From NCBI RefSeq assembly GCF_013004375.1, contig NZ_JABERI010000012.1, positions 62,001 through 126,000 of the forward strand: DNA of 64,000 nt. The letters are read 5' to 3'. Positions 18,441 to 27,000 of the stretch are shown here, in pieces; positions within the stretch are counted from its first letter, which is position 1; every line of letters begins with the position of its first letter. The notes below the pieces were generated by a model. It saw only the letters and a program-made list of their open reading frames with translations, made no database searches and was not told the origin of the DNA. The position numbers and the translations under genes are program-made. Source of the DNA: Acinetobacter terrae (GTDB lineage: Bacteria > Pseudomonadota > Gammaproteobacteria > Pseudomonadales > Moraxellaceae).

Positions 18441-18473
18441 TATATGACAGCTTTTTGTCATATAATTGTCACA
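18441..18473 (+). promoter_or_regulatory. Pho-box-like direct repeat overlapping an inverted repeat, upstream of pit
   Basis: TTGTCATATAATTGTCACA (18455-18473) carries two TGTCA units spaced 11 bases apart, close to the PhoB box consensus CTGTCATA-AT-CTGTCAC. The first unit also forms a perfect 9-base inverted repeat TATATGACA (18441-18449) / TGTCATATA (18456-18464). It lies ~50 bases before the phosphate transporter ATG, so control by PhoB or a similar dimeric regulator is inferred. Confidence 0.55.
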
Positions 18474-18488
18474 ATTAAATTGAACAAT

Positions 18489-18510
18489 AAGGGGATTTTA
18501 TTATCCCCTT
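18489..18510 (+). promoter_or_regulatory. Hairpin in the 5' leader of the phosphate transporter gene
   Basis: AAGGGGAT (18489-18496) and ATCCCCTT (18503-18510) form a perfect 8-bp stem with a 6-base loop, ending 11 bases before the ATG at 18522. The purine-rich arm AAGGGGA is the best Shine-Dalgarno-like sequence available, so folding could affect translation. There is no T run, so a terminator is unlikely. Confidence 0.5.
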
Positions 18511-18521
18511 GAACCGTCTGC

Positions 18522-20141
18522 ATGAATTCTAATATTCCTCCCGTCCAAGATCAGGCGCATTCAGCACCCGCGAAATCGACGAATGTGCATGTTGCTACAC
18601 CTAAATTTTTTATGCCGGTGTTTCTTACGGTTATTATTTCTACTTTGGTGTACATCGGCTTTCAACTTTCTGCCGATTTGACACATGTTCCTGCATTAAG
18701 TTTATATTCCGTTATTCTGTTAGCGACCGCCTTGTTAATCGCTTTAGGCTTTGAATTTGTTAATGGTTTTCATGACACTGCCAATGCGGTAGCGACAGTC
18801 ATTTATACCAATGCCTTGTCCGCACCTGTTGCTGTGATGTGGGCAGGTTTTTGTAATTTCCTTGGGGTGATGGTGGCAAGTGGCGCAGTAGCCTACGGCA
18901 TCATTGCTTTATTACCTGTCGAACTGATCATGAATGTCGGTTCAGGTGCAGGTTTTGCCATGGTTTTTGCCATGCTGATAGCCGCTATTTTATGGAACTT
19001 GGGTACCTGGTTCCTGGGTATTCCTGCGTCGAGTTCACATACTTTAATCGGTTCGATTTTAGGTGTGGGCATCATGAACTACCTATTGAATTCGGGTAAT
19101 GGTGCCAGTGGCGTCGACATGGACCAAGTGATTAAAGTCGGTAAAGCTCTGTTGTTTTCACCTTTGATTGGTTTCGCTTTTGCTGCGATTTTATTTCTGT
19201 TGGTGAAGAAAGTCTTTAAAAGACAAATGGAATTGTTTCAACCTCCAAAAGGCAATAAACCACCACCACCTTTAATTCGTGCCATCTTGATTTTTACCTG
19301 TACCGGGGTAAGTTTTGCGCATGGTTCAAATGATGGTCAAAAAGGTATGGGCTTGATCATGCTGATCTTGATCGGTTGTGTACCTTTGGCGTACTCATTG
19401 AATAAAAACCTGGACGCAAATCATATCCAATCATTTGAACAGTTATCTGTGCAAACTGCGGCAGTTATTTATCCAAATCATCAGGATATTCCTGATACAC
19501 AAGCTCGTGAAGTGTTGACCAAATATATTCAAACTAAAGAGATGTCACCTGAAGTGGTGCCTGCTTTGGCAAGTTTGACCGATCACTTGGGTAATCACGT
19601 TGCCGAATATGGTGATCTAAAAGATATTCCAGAAAAAGAAGTTTCTATTATTCGTAATGATATGTACTTAAGCACGACGGCATTCAAGCGTTTAGATAAA
19701 GCTGAACAGCTTCCTGTAATGTCAGAAAGTCAAGCCAAGACAGTCAAGGAATACCGTAAAAACCTCGATTCATTCCTGCAATATATTCCGACCTGGGTAA
19801 AAGTGGCAGTAGCGCTTGCGCTTGGTCTTGGAACCATGGTGGGCTGGAAACGTATTGTGGTGACAGTGGGTGAGCGTATTGGTAAAAGTCATATGACTTA
19901 TGGCCAAGGTATGTCGGCCGAACTTGTTGCCATGACTACTATTGCCGCAGCAGATGGTTTAGGTATGCCAGTATCGACAACACACGTATTAAACAGTGCT
20001 GTTGCAGGTACCATGGTGGCCAATAAATCTGGCTTAAACTTCCAGATGGTACGCACCATTCTTTCAGCATGGATTTTCACGCTACCTGCTACGATTTGTT
20101 TATCAGGTGGTCTGTTCTGGCTGTTCTTACAGTTTGTTTAA
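18522..20141 (+). CDS. pit: PiT-family inorganic phosphate transporter
   Basis: A 539-aa inner-membrane phosphate:cation symporter. The duplicated PiT signature is clear: GFEFVNGFHDTANAVA in the first half, GVSFAHGSNDGQKGMG in the middle, and ADGLGMPVSTTHVLNSAVAG near the C-terminus, with SSSHTLIGS mirroring it. About 10-12 hydrophobic helices; a soluble loop of ~150 residues (about 295-425) lies between the later helices. The N-terminus has ~28 polar residues. The gene is preceded by a Pho-box-like site and a hairpin, and followed by a terminator at 20158-20185. No PhoU-like (DUF47) gene is adjacent. Confidence 0.92.
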   Translation: MNSNIPPVQDQAHSAPAKSTNVHVATPKFFMPVFLTVIISTLVYIGFQLSADLTHVPALSLYSVILLATALLIALGFEFVNGFHDTANAVATVIYTNALSAPVAVMWAGFCNFLGVMVASGAVAYGIIALLPVELIMNVGSGAGFAMVFAMLIAAILWNLGTWFLGIPASSSHTLIGSILGVGIMNYLLNSGNGASGVDMDQVIKVGKALLFSPLIGFAFAAILFLLVKKVFKRQMELFQPPKGNKPPPPLIRAILIFTCTGVSFAHGSNDGQKGMGLIMLILIGCVPLAYSLNKNLDANHIQSFEQLSVQTAAVIYPNHQDIPDTQAREVLTKYIQTKEMSPEVVPALASLTDHLGNHVAEYGDLKDIPEKEVSIIRNDMYLSTTAFKRLDKAEQLPVMSESQAKTVKEYRKNLDSFLQYIPTWVKVAVALALGLGTMVGWKRIVVTVGERIGKSHMTYGQGMSAELVAMTTIAAADGLGMPVSTTHVLNSAVAGTMVANKSGLNFQMVRTILSAWIFTLPATICLSGGLFWLFLQFV

Positions 20142-20157
20142 GATATCTATTTGAAAT

Positions 20158-20185
20158 AAAAAACGCTGCAATTGCAGCGTTTTTT
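20158..20185 (+). terminator. Terminator of the phosphate transporter gene
   Basis: AACGCTGCAATTGCAGCGTT is a perfect palindrome followed by six Ts, 17 bases past the stop. Confidence 0.9.
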
Positions 20186-20196
20186 GTTTTTATTAA

Positions 20197-20472
20197 GCTT
20201 CCCCCTTTTTTAAGAAAGGGATGCAAATCTAATTTAAGAGATAAAAACTCCCTCATCCCTGAGGGATGAGGAATATATTCCGCAAGGGGTGAGGGAGTTA
20301 AATATAAAATATGATTTAAACTTCTCTCTTGCGGAGTAGTGTTTCTTATCTCCTGAAAGGAGAAAAGATATTATTTTTAAAGAATAGAGAAATGTTATTA
20401 AAATTTTTTCAGAGAAATAATTAAAAGCAACCTCTCCCTAACCCTCTCCTTAACAGGAGAGGGGATTTTTCT
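20197..20472. repeat. Cluster of degenerate palindromic repeats between pit and the 516-aa gene
   Basis: This 350-base gap (20142-20492) holds no gene. After the terminator there are CTTCCCCCTTTTTTAAGAAA (degenerate hairpin), a block with inverted ends AACTCCCTCATCCC and GGGGTGAGGGAGTT (20246-20299), CTTATCTCCTGAAAGGAGAA (20347-20366), and AACCTCTCCCTAACCCTCTC with a matching AGGAGAGGGGATT arm (20429-20467). They resemble the hairpin-plus-purine-box ends of copies A-E but with diverged bases, or belong to related families. Confidence 0.5.
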
Positions 20473-20492
20473 AAAATAATGAAGAATATATC

Positions 20493-22043
20493 TTACTTCT
20501 TAAACACTTTTAATATCTTTTTGATCGGTAATTTTTCATTGGCAAAGCCATACAGTGCAGCAAAAGGCAGTGCGGTACGCGCCAAATAAGCGACACGCCA
20601 TAAACCACCATGGTTGGCACCTTTCATCATCAATTCTAATGGATGATCCAAAGGCGTTTCCGGATTCGCTACCGATTCTGGATGACGCAAATCATAAATC
20701 CATAATGCTGCCATCAGTGCATTGGTTGTTTCTGGATGAAAAGATTCAACATCAAACAAACTTGCACCATTAAATGCGGCTTTCAATAACGGATTTTTAG
20801 TTACCGAATGCGTAGTAGTAGACGGTGCAATATTGATGCTGACACGTTGTCCATAATGACGTGCCAGAGTCGCGCGCCATTGCTGAATGCGTTTTGCCAA
20901 AGCATAGTTTGGACCTTGCTCCACCACAAGGCAGTCTGCAATTCCATATTCATGGCCATTATCACAGCTGATTAATGCATCCAGATTTTTCTTGAAAAAG
21001 TGCTGAGCAGAAATCATCGAAATGCTTTCACTGATGATACGTTGCGATTTTGAGCGCTGTAGTAACTTAAGATTTGAAGCCTCTACAATTTCTTTAGGAA
21101 TGGCATAGACATCGGTTGGGGTACACATGAACATTAGACTGGTGTCAGCCTTTTGTTCGCTGACGTACTGCATAATGCTGTCCATGGCCATAGATACCCT
21201 GACATGCTTTTCACCATCTAGATAGGCAATGGCTGCAAGGTCTAGCTGACGTTCACTCTGGATTAGCCAATGGGCAATTTCAGGTGTTTGAGTGAGTAAA
21301 TCGGCCCCCAATTTTTCTTTGAGTGTCGCAGTTGGAGTATCTTCTGCCAATTTTTCCGCACAGGGTGCATATAGGGTTGCATTGCCTTGTTGGATGGTCG
21401 TTAAAATTCTGTCCCAAACGCGGCTGTTGGGTAAGTCTACGGCCACAATATTGGCTTTCCATTTAGACAACCAGGTCAGTGGACCGGCTTCAGAACCTGC
21501 ACCAAATAAGACCATGGTGCGATCAGAAAGATCAAACCATTCAGGATGTGCATGTGCAGCACGTAAAGCATCGGCATGGCTTGGCTCGATAATGCCTGCA
21601 CCTTGCCAGGTTTGAATTTGATCGAGTAAAGCCTGACCTTGTAATTTTTGCCCTTTATAAGGCACATACCATTCAGGGGCAGTCTCACTTTCACCTTTTA
21701 GCTGAACCGTATACAAATTTGCTGTATCGATATCCTTCATGATGTCTTTCAGTAAATAGCGTTGACCATTTCTGTAAAAGTCAAAGCTATGATGGGCCTT
21801 GTGTAAGCCTTGTTTTGCAATGCTAATCGGATTATTGATGTTACGAATGCCTTGTTCAACCAAGGCTTTAAAATAGATAGGATAACGCTTGCGCCAGTTT
21901 TTTTCCGCAAGGGCATTCATTGATGCCTTGTTGTCAACAATAGATAAAGCCTCAGCAATAATTTCTTTGCCTGTCTGGGAGCTGCTGGGTTTATTGCTGG
22001 TGGGATTGATAGGGAATTGAAGACCATCTAATGAAGTGGACAT
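20493..22043 (-). CDS. Conserved hypothetical protein, Rossmann-like, 516 aa
   Basis: No named family recognised. Residues ~170-215 look like a nucleotide/SAM-binding Rossmann start: TMVLFGAGSEAGPLTWLSKW then ANIVAVDLPNS, with strand-glycine loop-helix pattern and an acidic residue at the end of the second strand. An N-terminal helical part precedes it and the C-terminal part ends with a basic tail (KLPIKKILKVFKK) after a hydrophobic helix (LARTALPFAALYGF). No signal peptide. The ATG at 22043 is preceded by AAAAAACGAGATTTTTTGC, a weak ribosome site. It is monocistronic, with repeats downstream. NAD(P)- or SAM-dependent activity is possible but not shown. Confidence 0.7.
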   Translation of the reverse strand: MSTSLDGLQFPINPTSNKPSSSQTGKEIIAEALSIVDNKASMNALAEKNWRKRYPIYFKALVEQGIRNINNPISIAKQGLHKAHHSFDFYRNGQRYLLKDIMKDIDTANLYTVQLKGESETAPEWYVPYKGQKLQGQALLDQIQTWQGAGIIEPSHADALRAAHAHPEWFDLSDRTMVLFGAGSEAGPLTWLSKWKANIVAVDLPNSRVWDRILTTIQQGNATLYAPCAEKLAEDTPTATLKEKLGADLLTQTPEIAHWLIQSERQLDLAAIAYLDGEKHVRVSMAMDSIMQYVSEQKADTSLMFMCTPTDVYAIPKEIVEASNLKLLQRSKSQRIISESISMISAQHFFKKNLDALISCDNGHEYGIADCLVVEQGPNYALAKRIQQWRATLARHYGQRVSINIAPSTTTHSVTKNPLLKAAFNGASLFDVESFHPETTNALMAALWIYDLRHPESVANPETPLDHPLELMMKGANHGGLWRVAYLARTALPFAALYGFANEKLPIKKILKVFKK

Positions 22044-22166
22044 GCAAAAAATCTCGTTTTTTTGATCATTAATATACAGATGTCTACATTATCTATGCCA
22101 AATTGATTTGATGGGTAGCATTTAATGACAAAATTGTGTAAATCTTTTTTAAAAGAAACGGCAAAA

Positions 22167-22184
22167 AAGGAGCCGAAGCTCCTT
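22167..22184 (-). terminator. Terminator of the siderophore-binding protein gene
   Basis: On the minus strand AAGGAGC-TTCG-GCTCCTT, a stable UUCG-type tetraloop hairpin, is followed by a run of Ts, 27 bases past the stop. Confidence 0.9.
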
Positions 22185-22210
22185 AACATGTAAATATTAT
22201 CATTTCAGTA

Positions 22211-23161
22211 TTATTTAGAAATGCCTTCAGAAATTTCTTTCAGCATGAATGCAGTATTATCCAGACCTGCGCCAGTAATATACCAGGCATCAGCATTCAC
22301 AAAAATAACGCGATTCTGTTTTACCGCTTGAGACTGCCCCAAAATAGGATGGGTTTTAATGCCTTCCTTGGTGGCATATTTCTGGGTATTCACCGCACCA
22401 CGATCCAGCACAATCAAATAATCCGGATTTTGTTGAATAGCAGACTTTAACAGTTCAGCATTTTTCTTTTGTGCTGCTAAAGCTTCTGCGGATCCTGCTT
22501 CAGGGCGGGCAGTATCCGTTTTTTCAGATAGCGGAAGAACAGACTTAAAACCAGTTAACTCATGGATAAAACCAAAACGGTCATTTGCTGCATGCGGCAT
22601 ATAATGATCTCCGACAGCAAAGAGCATCACTGCTGATTTATTGGCGGTGTGTTGCTGCACTTTTTGTTGTAATTGATCTAAATCTTTTAATTTTTTATCG
22701 GCAATATCTTCACGCTTAAAGGCTTTTGCAAGATTCAAGGTGCGATTTTTCAAATCACTGATGTAATGGTTGGTGTTGGGAGAAAGGTCGACCGTTGTTG
22801 CAATCGGTTGCAAGCTGTCAAGCGTTTTCGCTGAACGACCACCGACAAAAATTAAATCGGGTTTTAACTGTTTTAATTGATCTAAATCAGGTTCAAAAAG
22901 ATTTCCTGCTTTCACAAACTGCGCTTGATTATATTGGGCTAAGCTGCCTGTAAATGTGGTTTTAGGCACAATTTGAGCCTGAATGTTTAAGGCATTTAAA
23001 GTATCTAAAATGGAGAGGTCATAGACTGCAATTTTTTTTGGCGTTTGTTTGAGTTCAATGTTTTGCTTTTCTGTTGGTAGATTGAAACTTGCACTATGTG
23101 CCAAACTATTCAATCCCACTGAAGCCAAAATGGTGCTTAAAAATAATGCCTGAGTTTTCAT
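22211..23161 (-). CDS. Siderophore ABC transporter substrate-binding protein (FatB/CeuE-like)
   Basis: A 316-aa periplasmic protein. A signal peptide covers residues 1-~21 (hydrophobic, cleavage near SLAHSA); there is no lipobox Cys. The mature part has the class III binding protein pattern: KKIAVYDLSILDTLNAL near the start, LKPDLIFVGGRSAKTLDSL, a long linker helix, and NPDYLIVLDRGAVN near the end, most like FatB/YclQ/CeuE catechol or petrobactin-type binders. The frame opens at 23203; the ATG at 23161 has AAGAGAAGATCA upstream. No permease or ATPase is adjacent, so the rest of the transporter is elsewhere. A Fur-box-like site lies upstream. Confidence 0.85.
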   Translation of the reverse strand: MKTQALFLSTILASVGLNSLAHSASFNLPTEKQNIELKQTPKKIAVYDLSILDTLNALNIQAQIVPKTTFTGSLAQYNQAQFVKAGNLFEPDLDQLKQLKPDLIFVGGRSAKTLDSLQPIATTVDLSPNTNHYISDLKNRTLNLAKAFKREDIADKKLKDLDQLQQKVQQHTANKSAVMLFAVGDHYMPHAANDRFGFIHELTGFKSVLPLSEKTDTARPEAGSAEALAAQKKNAELLKSAIQQNPDYLIVLDRGAVNTQKYATKEGIKTHPILGQSQAVKQNRVIFVNADAWYITGAGLDNTAFMLKEISEGISK

Positions 23162-23217
23162 TCGCAAGTGATCTTCTCTTAAATTTGTGCGACAGGGTAA
23201 CAAAGAATTTAGATTTA

Positions 23218-23236
23218 TTAAATAATAATCATTAAC
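23218..23236 (-). promoter_or_regulatory. Fur-box-like site upstream of the siderophore-binding protein gene
   Basis: TTAAATAATAATCATTAAC matches the 19-base Fur consensus GATAATGATAATCATTATC at 14 positions. It lies about 57-75 bases before the ATG at 23161, a normal operator distance. Confidence 0.6.
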
Positions 23237-23261
23237 AAATAGGAATTATTTTATTTTTTTG

Positions 23262-23291
23262 CTATAAAAAAGGCGCTGAAAATTCAGCGCC
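23262..23291 (-). terminator. Terminator of rhomboid gene
   Basis: On the minus strand GGCGCTGAATTTTCAGCGCC is a perfect stem followed by six Ts, ~30 bases past the rhomboid stop. Confidence 0.9.
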
Positions 23292-23320
23292 TTGGAGTAT
23301 CTATAGGTGAACAGTAAACT

Positions 23321-23938
23321 CTAGAAAGGCAATTGCATCAACTTGTTCAAAAAGTGGGGGATAACACCGGGTTCAAGAATGATGGTCATGATCACCCCGT
23401 ATGCAGCGCCCCAAAGATGTGCACTATGGTTGATGTTGGAATTGCCACGCTTGCCTGACCAAATACTATAAGCGATATATAAAATTGCAAAAATAATCGC
23501 AGGCACAGGAATAAAGAAAACAAAAATCAGTTTCCACGGCTCAAATAAAATATAAGCAAACAAAACTGCCGAAACTGCACCGGAAGCGCCTAAACTTGCC
23601 CAACGATGATCATTTTTATGTTTGAGATAACTTGGAACAATGGCAACAATTAAGCCGCCTAAATAGAACAATACAAAGCCAAGATCAAAAAAATACTGTC
23701 GGTAAAAGCTTTCAATCACACTACCAAAAAAGAATAGCGTAATCATATTGAAGATTAGATGCGCGCCATCGGCATGGACAAAACCATGGGTAATAAAACG
23801 GTCATATTGCCCACGTTGCATTGCAGGGGGCCAAAAAATAAGACGGCTCATGACCTTCTGATTTGAAAATGCAATCAGTGAAACAGCCACTGTAATCAGG
23901 ACCAGGCTAACAGTATGGTTAATAGGTAAATCTAGCAT
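23321..23938 (-). CDS. Rhomboid-family intramembrane serine protease
   Basis: A 205-aa inner-membrane protein with about six helices. The catalytic Ser lies in GASGAVSA (helix 4) and the catalytic His in NINHSAHLWGAAYG (helix 6); the HxxxN-type segment HADGAHLIFNM is also present, so the enzyme looks active. The frame begins with a TTG at 23953; the ATG at 23938 is preferred. Targets of bacterial rhomboids are mostly unknown. Monocistronic, with its own terminator. Confidence 0.85.
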   Translation of the reverse strand: MLDLPINHTVSLVLITVAVSLIAFSNQKVMSRLIFWPPAMQRGQYDRFITHGFVHADGAHLIFNMITLFFFGSVIESFYRQYFFDLGFVLFYLGGLIVAIVPSYLKHKNDHRWASLGASGAVSAVLFAYILFEPWKLIFVFFIPVPAIIFAILYIAYSIWSGKRGNSNINHSAHLWGAAYGVIMTIILEPGVIPHFLNKLMQLPF

Positions 23939-24097
23939 AAAGTGCAAGTTCAACTTTTAAATATTTATACTTAATAATGCCATTAAATGAAGTGTTAAGA
24001 GGAACTTTTATAATAATTCCGACAATTTTAGTTGATTTTTTTTTATTACCCCGCATCTTCAGTTAAAATGATAACTTCAGCTTGAGGAAATATGATT

Positions 24098-24736
24098 ATG
24101 TCGACTGAGAACATCAGCGCTGCAGTTGCAGAAGAAATTCCAAATTTATTGATTACGCCAACGGCACAAGAGTATTTGTTTGATTTGCTTGAAAAACAAA
24201 ATACTCCGGGTATTGCTGTACGTATTTTTGTGGAAAATCCTGGTACGCCACGTGCTGAATGTTGTATGGCATATAGTGCACCTGAAGAAGTGATTCCTAC
24301 AGACTATAAACAAGATTACCCAAATTTTGCGGCTTATATTGATGCTCCATCTATCCCATATTTGTTAGATGCGGTGATTGATTACAATAAAGACCGTTTT
24401 GGTGGTCAATTGACATTCCGCGCACCAAACTCAAAAGTGCCACGCGTAGGGGCGGATGCTTCGATTGAAGAGCGTATCACTTATGTACTTCAGTCTGAAA
24501 TTAACCCGGGACTTGCAGGTCATGGCGGTAACTGTGCTTTAGTTGAAATTATTGAAGATGAAGAACATGGCCTGACTGCAGTATTGAAATTCGGTGGTGG
24601 TTGCCAAGGTTGTTCATCGATTGATTTGACCTTGAAACAAGGCGTTGAAACAACATTAAAACAACATGTTCCTGAGTTGGCACGTGTGGTTGACCAAACT
24701 GACCACAGCAATACTGAAGGCGCTTACTTCAAGTAA
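24098..24736 (+). CDS. nfuA: Fe-S cluster carrier protein NfuA
   Basis: A 212-aa cytoplasmic protein that carries 4Fe-4S clusters to target enzymes and is important under oxidative stress or iron limitation. The N-terminal ~100 residues form a degenerate A-type domain and the C-terminal part is the NifU-like domain with the cluster-binding motif CQGC (GGGCQGCSSIDLT). Two in-frame ATGs exist (24092, 24098); the second is 9 bases from AGGA and is chosen. A terminator at 24757-24784 follows. It sits between two iron-uptake genes, fitting a role in iron homeostasis. Confidence 0.93.
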   Translation: MSTENISAAVAEEIPNLLITPTAQEYLFDLLEKQNTPGIAVRIFVENPGTPRAECCMAYSAPEEVIPTDYKQDYPNFAAYIDAPSIPYLLDAVIDYNKDRFGGQLTFRAPNSKVPRVGADASIEERITYVLQSEINPGLAGHGGNCALVEIIEDEEHGLTAVLKFGGGCQGCSSIDLTLKQGVETTLKQHVPELARVVDQTDHSNTEGAYFK

Positions 24737-24756
24737 AACCTGAAAGTACTTTAAAA

Positions 24757-24784
24757 ATAACCTCCTATACGGAGGTTATTTTTT
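24757..24784 (+). terminator. Terminator of nfuA
   Basis: AATAACCTCC and GGAGGTTATT form a perfect stem around TATAC-like loop bases, followed by a T run. Confidence 0.9.
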
Positions 24785-24802
24785 GCCTAAAAAAAACTGT
24801 AA

Positions 24803-24817
24803 TGAGAATGATTCCTA
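24803..24817 (+). promoter_or_regulatory. Fur-box-like site upstream of the TonB receptor gene
   Basis: TGAGAATGATTCCTA matches the core TGAnAATnATTnTCA layout in the left half and most of the right half, preceded by AA and followed by TAATT. It is ~90 bases before the receptor ATG. Confidence 0.55.
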
Positions 24818-24906
24818 TAATTAATTGCATTAAGTTTATTTTTTGTTACACTGTGCAACGAAAATTACATTACTTATCCATTATTTTGCCACTTGGGGAA
24901 ACTTGA

Positions 24907-26961
24907 ATGACCAAGCGTATTGTTCGATCTGCACTAACACTTTCAATTTTATCTGTTATCGCTTCGGTTACATTTGCAGCTGATCAAAAAACATCTGCTG
25001 TTGCTGAACCAGTCAGGTTAGAAACGATAGTCGTTACAGCGGCGGGTTATGAGCAGGATGTAAGCAAAGCACCTGCATCAATGACAGTGATTACGAAAGA
25101 AGAACTAGAAGCGCGACAATATAATGATATTACTGATGTACTCAGAAATACTCCGGGAGTGGTTATTTCTGGAGCAGGTTCTGCACAAACGGTCAGTATT
25201 CGAGGTATGGGTTCAAGTTACACATTATTTTTGGTGAATGGTAAACGTCAATATTCTAAAGATGTCAATCCGAATGGGGATGACAGCGGCTTTGAAAAAA
25301 ATATCTTGCCGCCGATCGCATCGGTTGAACGTATTGAAGTGATTCGGGGACCTGCATCTACTTTATATGGCAGTGATGCTATGGGTGGTGTCATCAATAT
25401 TATTACAAAAAAAGTCAGTGATGAATGGTCAGGAACAGTTGAATTAGGGACTGTTTTACAGGACTCGAATAAATCTGGAGATATTAAAAATGGCTCGGTA
25501 TATTTAACCGGACCTTTGATTGAAAATAAACTGGGCATGCAGCTTGGGGTGAATAAGCAAAAGCGCGAAGAAGACAGCTATGTAGGCGGTTTTCGTGGTA
25601 CGGAAGTAGAAAGCCTAAATTCCCGACTGACTTATTTAATTAATGATAATCATCACTTAGAATTTGATGCAAATTTTACAAAACAGGAATCTGAATCCAC
25701 TGCGGGTCAAACCATTTTAAGTACAGGAACAGATTCATACGGTCGAAATTATCGTGAAGTATTTGGCTTAACTCATAATGGCCGATATAGCGATATATTG
25801 AACAGCAGTTCTTATATTCAATATGAAAAATCAAAAAATCCGGATCGTAAGAATACGACTTCAGGTTTAAGCGGAATTGAGCTCGAAACATGGCTTGCCA
25901 ATACACAGTGGAATTGGCAGTTGAGTAATCATAATTTAATTTCGGGTCTATATTTTAAAAACGAGTCCCTCGTTGACCGCGCAACCAATCAAAATTTAGA
26001 AATGCCTGTGACTGAATTAGACCGTTGGGCATTTGCAGTTTTTGCAGAAGATACCTGGTCGATTACTGATACTTTTAATTTAACCACGGGTTTGCGTTAC
26101 GATCATGATGAAAATTACGATGGTAACTTCTCGCCACGTTTATATGGGGTGTATAACCCGACTCATGCATGGACATTTAAAGGTGGTGTATCTACCGGTT
26201 ATAAACAACCAGATTTAAGACAGTCGTCAAGTGATGTACATTCTGTGACGGGTAAAGGCAGCGCCTTTATTATGGGGAATGATGATTTAAAACCAGAGAA
26301 ATCTGTAAGCTATGAATTCGGAACCGCATGGCAGGGTGACAAGTCTAAAGCCTCATTAACCGCATTCTATACTGAATATAAAGATAAAATTACTGAAGTG
26401 CGCGATTGTTCATCTTCAAATGGGAATAACAGTAATTCGGCAACATGGGCATGTGCAGACCCATTTGGTCGCATTGATGCATTGACGGGTAATGTTCGCT
26501 TATGGAATTTTATCAGTTCACGAATTAATGTGGATGAAGCAACCATGCAAGGTGTGGAAGCTTCATTTGACACCGAGCTTGCTGAAGGGGTAAATCTAAA
26601 TACCAACTATACCTATACGGAAACTGAGCAAAAATCAGGTGATTTAAAAGGTCAACCATTAAATCAAATGCCAAAGCATATGTTTAATGCGACAGTGGAT
26701 TACAACATCAATGATGCTTTGGATGTTTGGACACGCTTACATTATCGTAGTGAAACGTCTTCTTATTTAGGTCGTGCAGCCATGTCCGATCCTACACCAG
26801 CATATCAATTTTTAGATGTTGGTTTTAACTATCAATTTACGTCAAGCTTAAAAGGGAAGTTTGGGGTTTATAATATCTTGGATGAAAAAGCCGAAAATGC
26901 TGATGGAGATCAGTTGTTAGATGGTCGCCGTTATGGTGTAAGTTTTATTGCTAAATTCTAA
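24907..26961 (+). CDS. TonB-dependent outer-membrane siderophore receptor (CirA/FepA-like)
   Basis: A 684-aa receptor. Signal peptide residues 1-~24 (cleavage near TFAA-DQ). A TonB box-like segment LETIVVTAA follows, then the plug domain (SKAPASMTVITKEEL, VSIRGMGSSYTLFLVNG, VERIEVIRGPASTLYGSDAMGG) and a 22-strand barrel ending in the typical terminal aromatic, RRYGVSFIAKF. Overall it is closest in style to catecholate receptors. A Cys pair in a late extracellular loop (RDCSSSN, WACADPF) may form a disulfide. A Fur-box-like site is upstream and a terminator downstream. The ligand is not determined. Confidence 0.9.
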   Translation: MTKRIVRSALTLSILSVIASVTFAADQKTSAVAEPVRLETIVVTAAGYEQDVSKAPASMTVITKEELEARQYNDITDVLRNTPGVVISGAGSAQTVSIRGMGSSYTLFLVNGKRQYSKDVNPNGDDSGFEKNILPPIASVERIEVIRGPASTLYGSDAMGGVINIITKKVSDEWSGTVELGTVLQDSNKSGDIKNGSVYLTGPLIENKLGMQLGVNKQKREEDSYVGGFRGTEVESLNSRLTYLINDNHHLEFDANFTKQESESTAGQTILSTGTDSYGRNYREVFGLTHNGRYSDILNSSSYIQYEKSKNPDRKNTTSGLSGIELETWLANTQWNWQLSNHNLISGLYFKNESLVDRATNQNLEMPVTELDRWAFAVFAEDTWSITDTFNLTTGLRYDHDENYDGNFSPRLYGVYNPTHAWTFKGGVSTGYKQPDLRQSSSDVHSVTGKGSAFIMGNDDLKPEKSVSYEFGTAWQGDKSKASLTAFYTEYKDKITEVRDCSSSNGNNSNSATWACADPFGRIDALTGNVRLWNFISSRINVDEATMQGVEASFDTELAEGVNLNTNYTYTETEQKSGDLKGQPLNQMPKHMFNATVDYNINDALDVWTRLHYRSETSSYLGRAAMSDPTPAYQFLDVGFNYQFTSSLKGKFGVYNILDEKAENADGDQLLDGRRYGVSFIAKF

Positions 26962-26970
26962 TTAATCTCA

Positions 26971-27000
26971 TAAAAAAAGCCGCTTCAAGCGGCTTTTTTT
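26971..27000. terminator. Bidirectional terminator after TonB receptor gene
   Basis: AAAAAAAGCCGCTT pairs with AAGCGGCTTTTTTT; it serves the receptor gene and the converging 335-aa gene. Confidence 0.9.
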
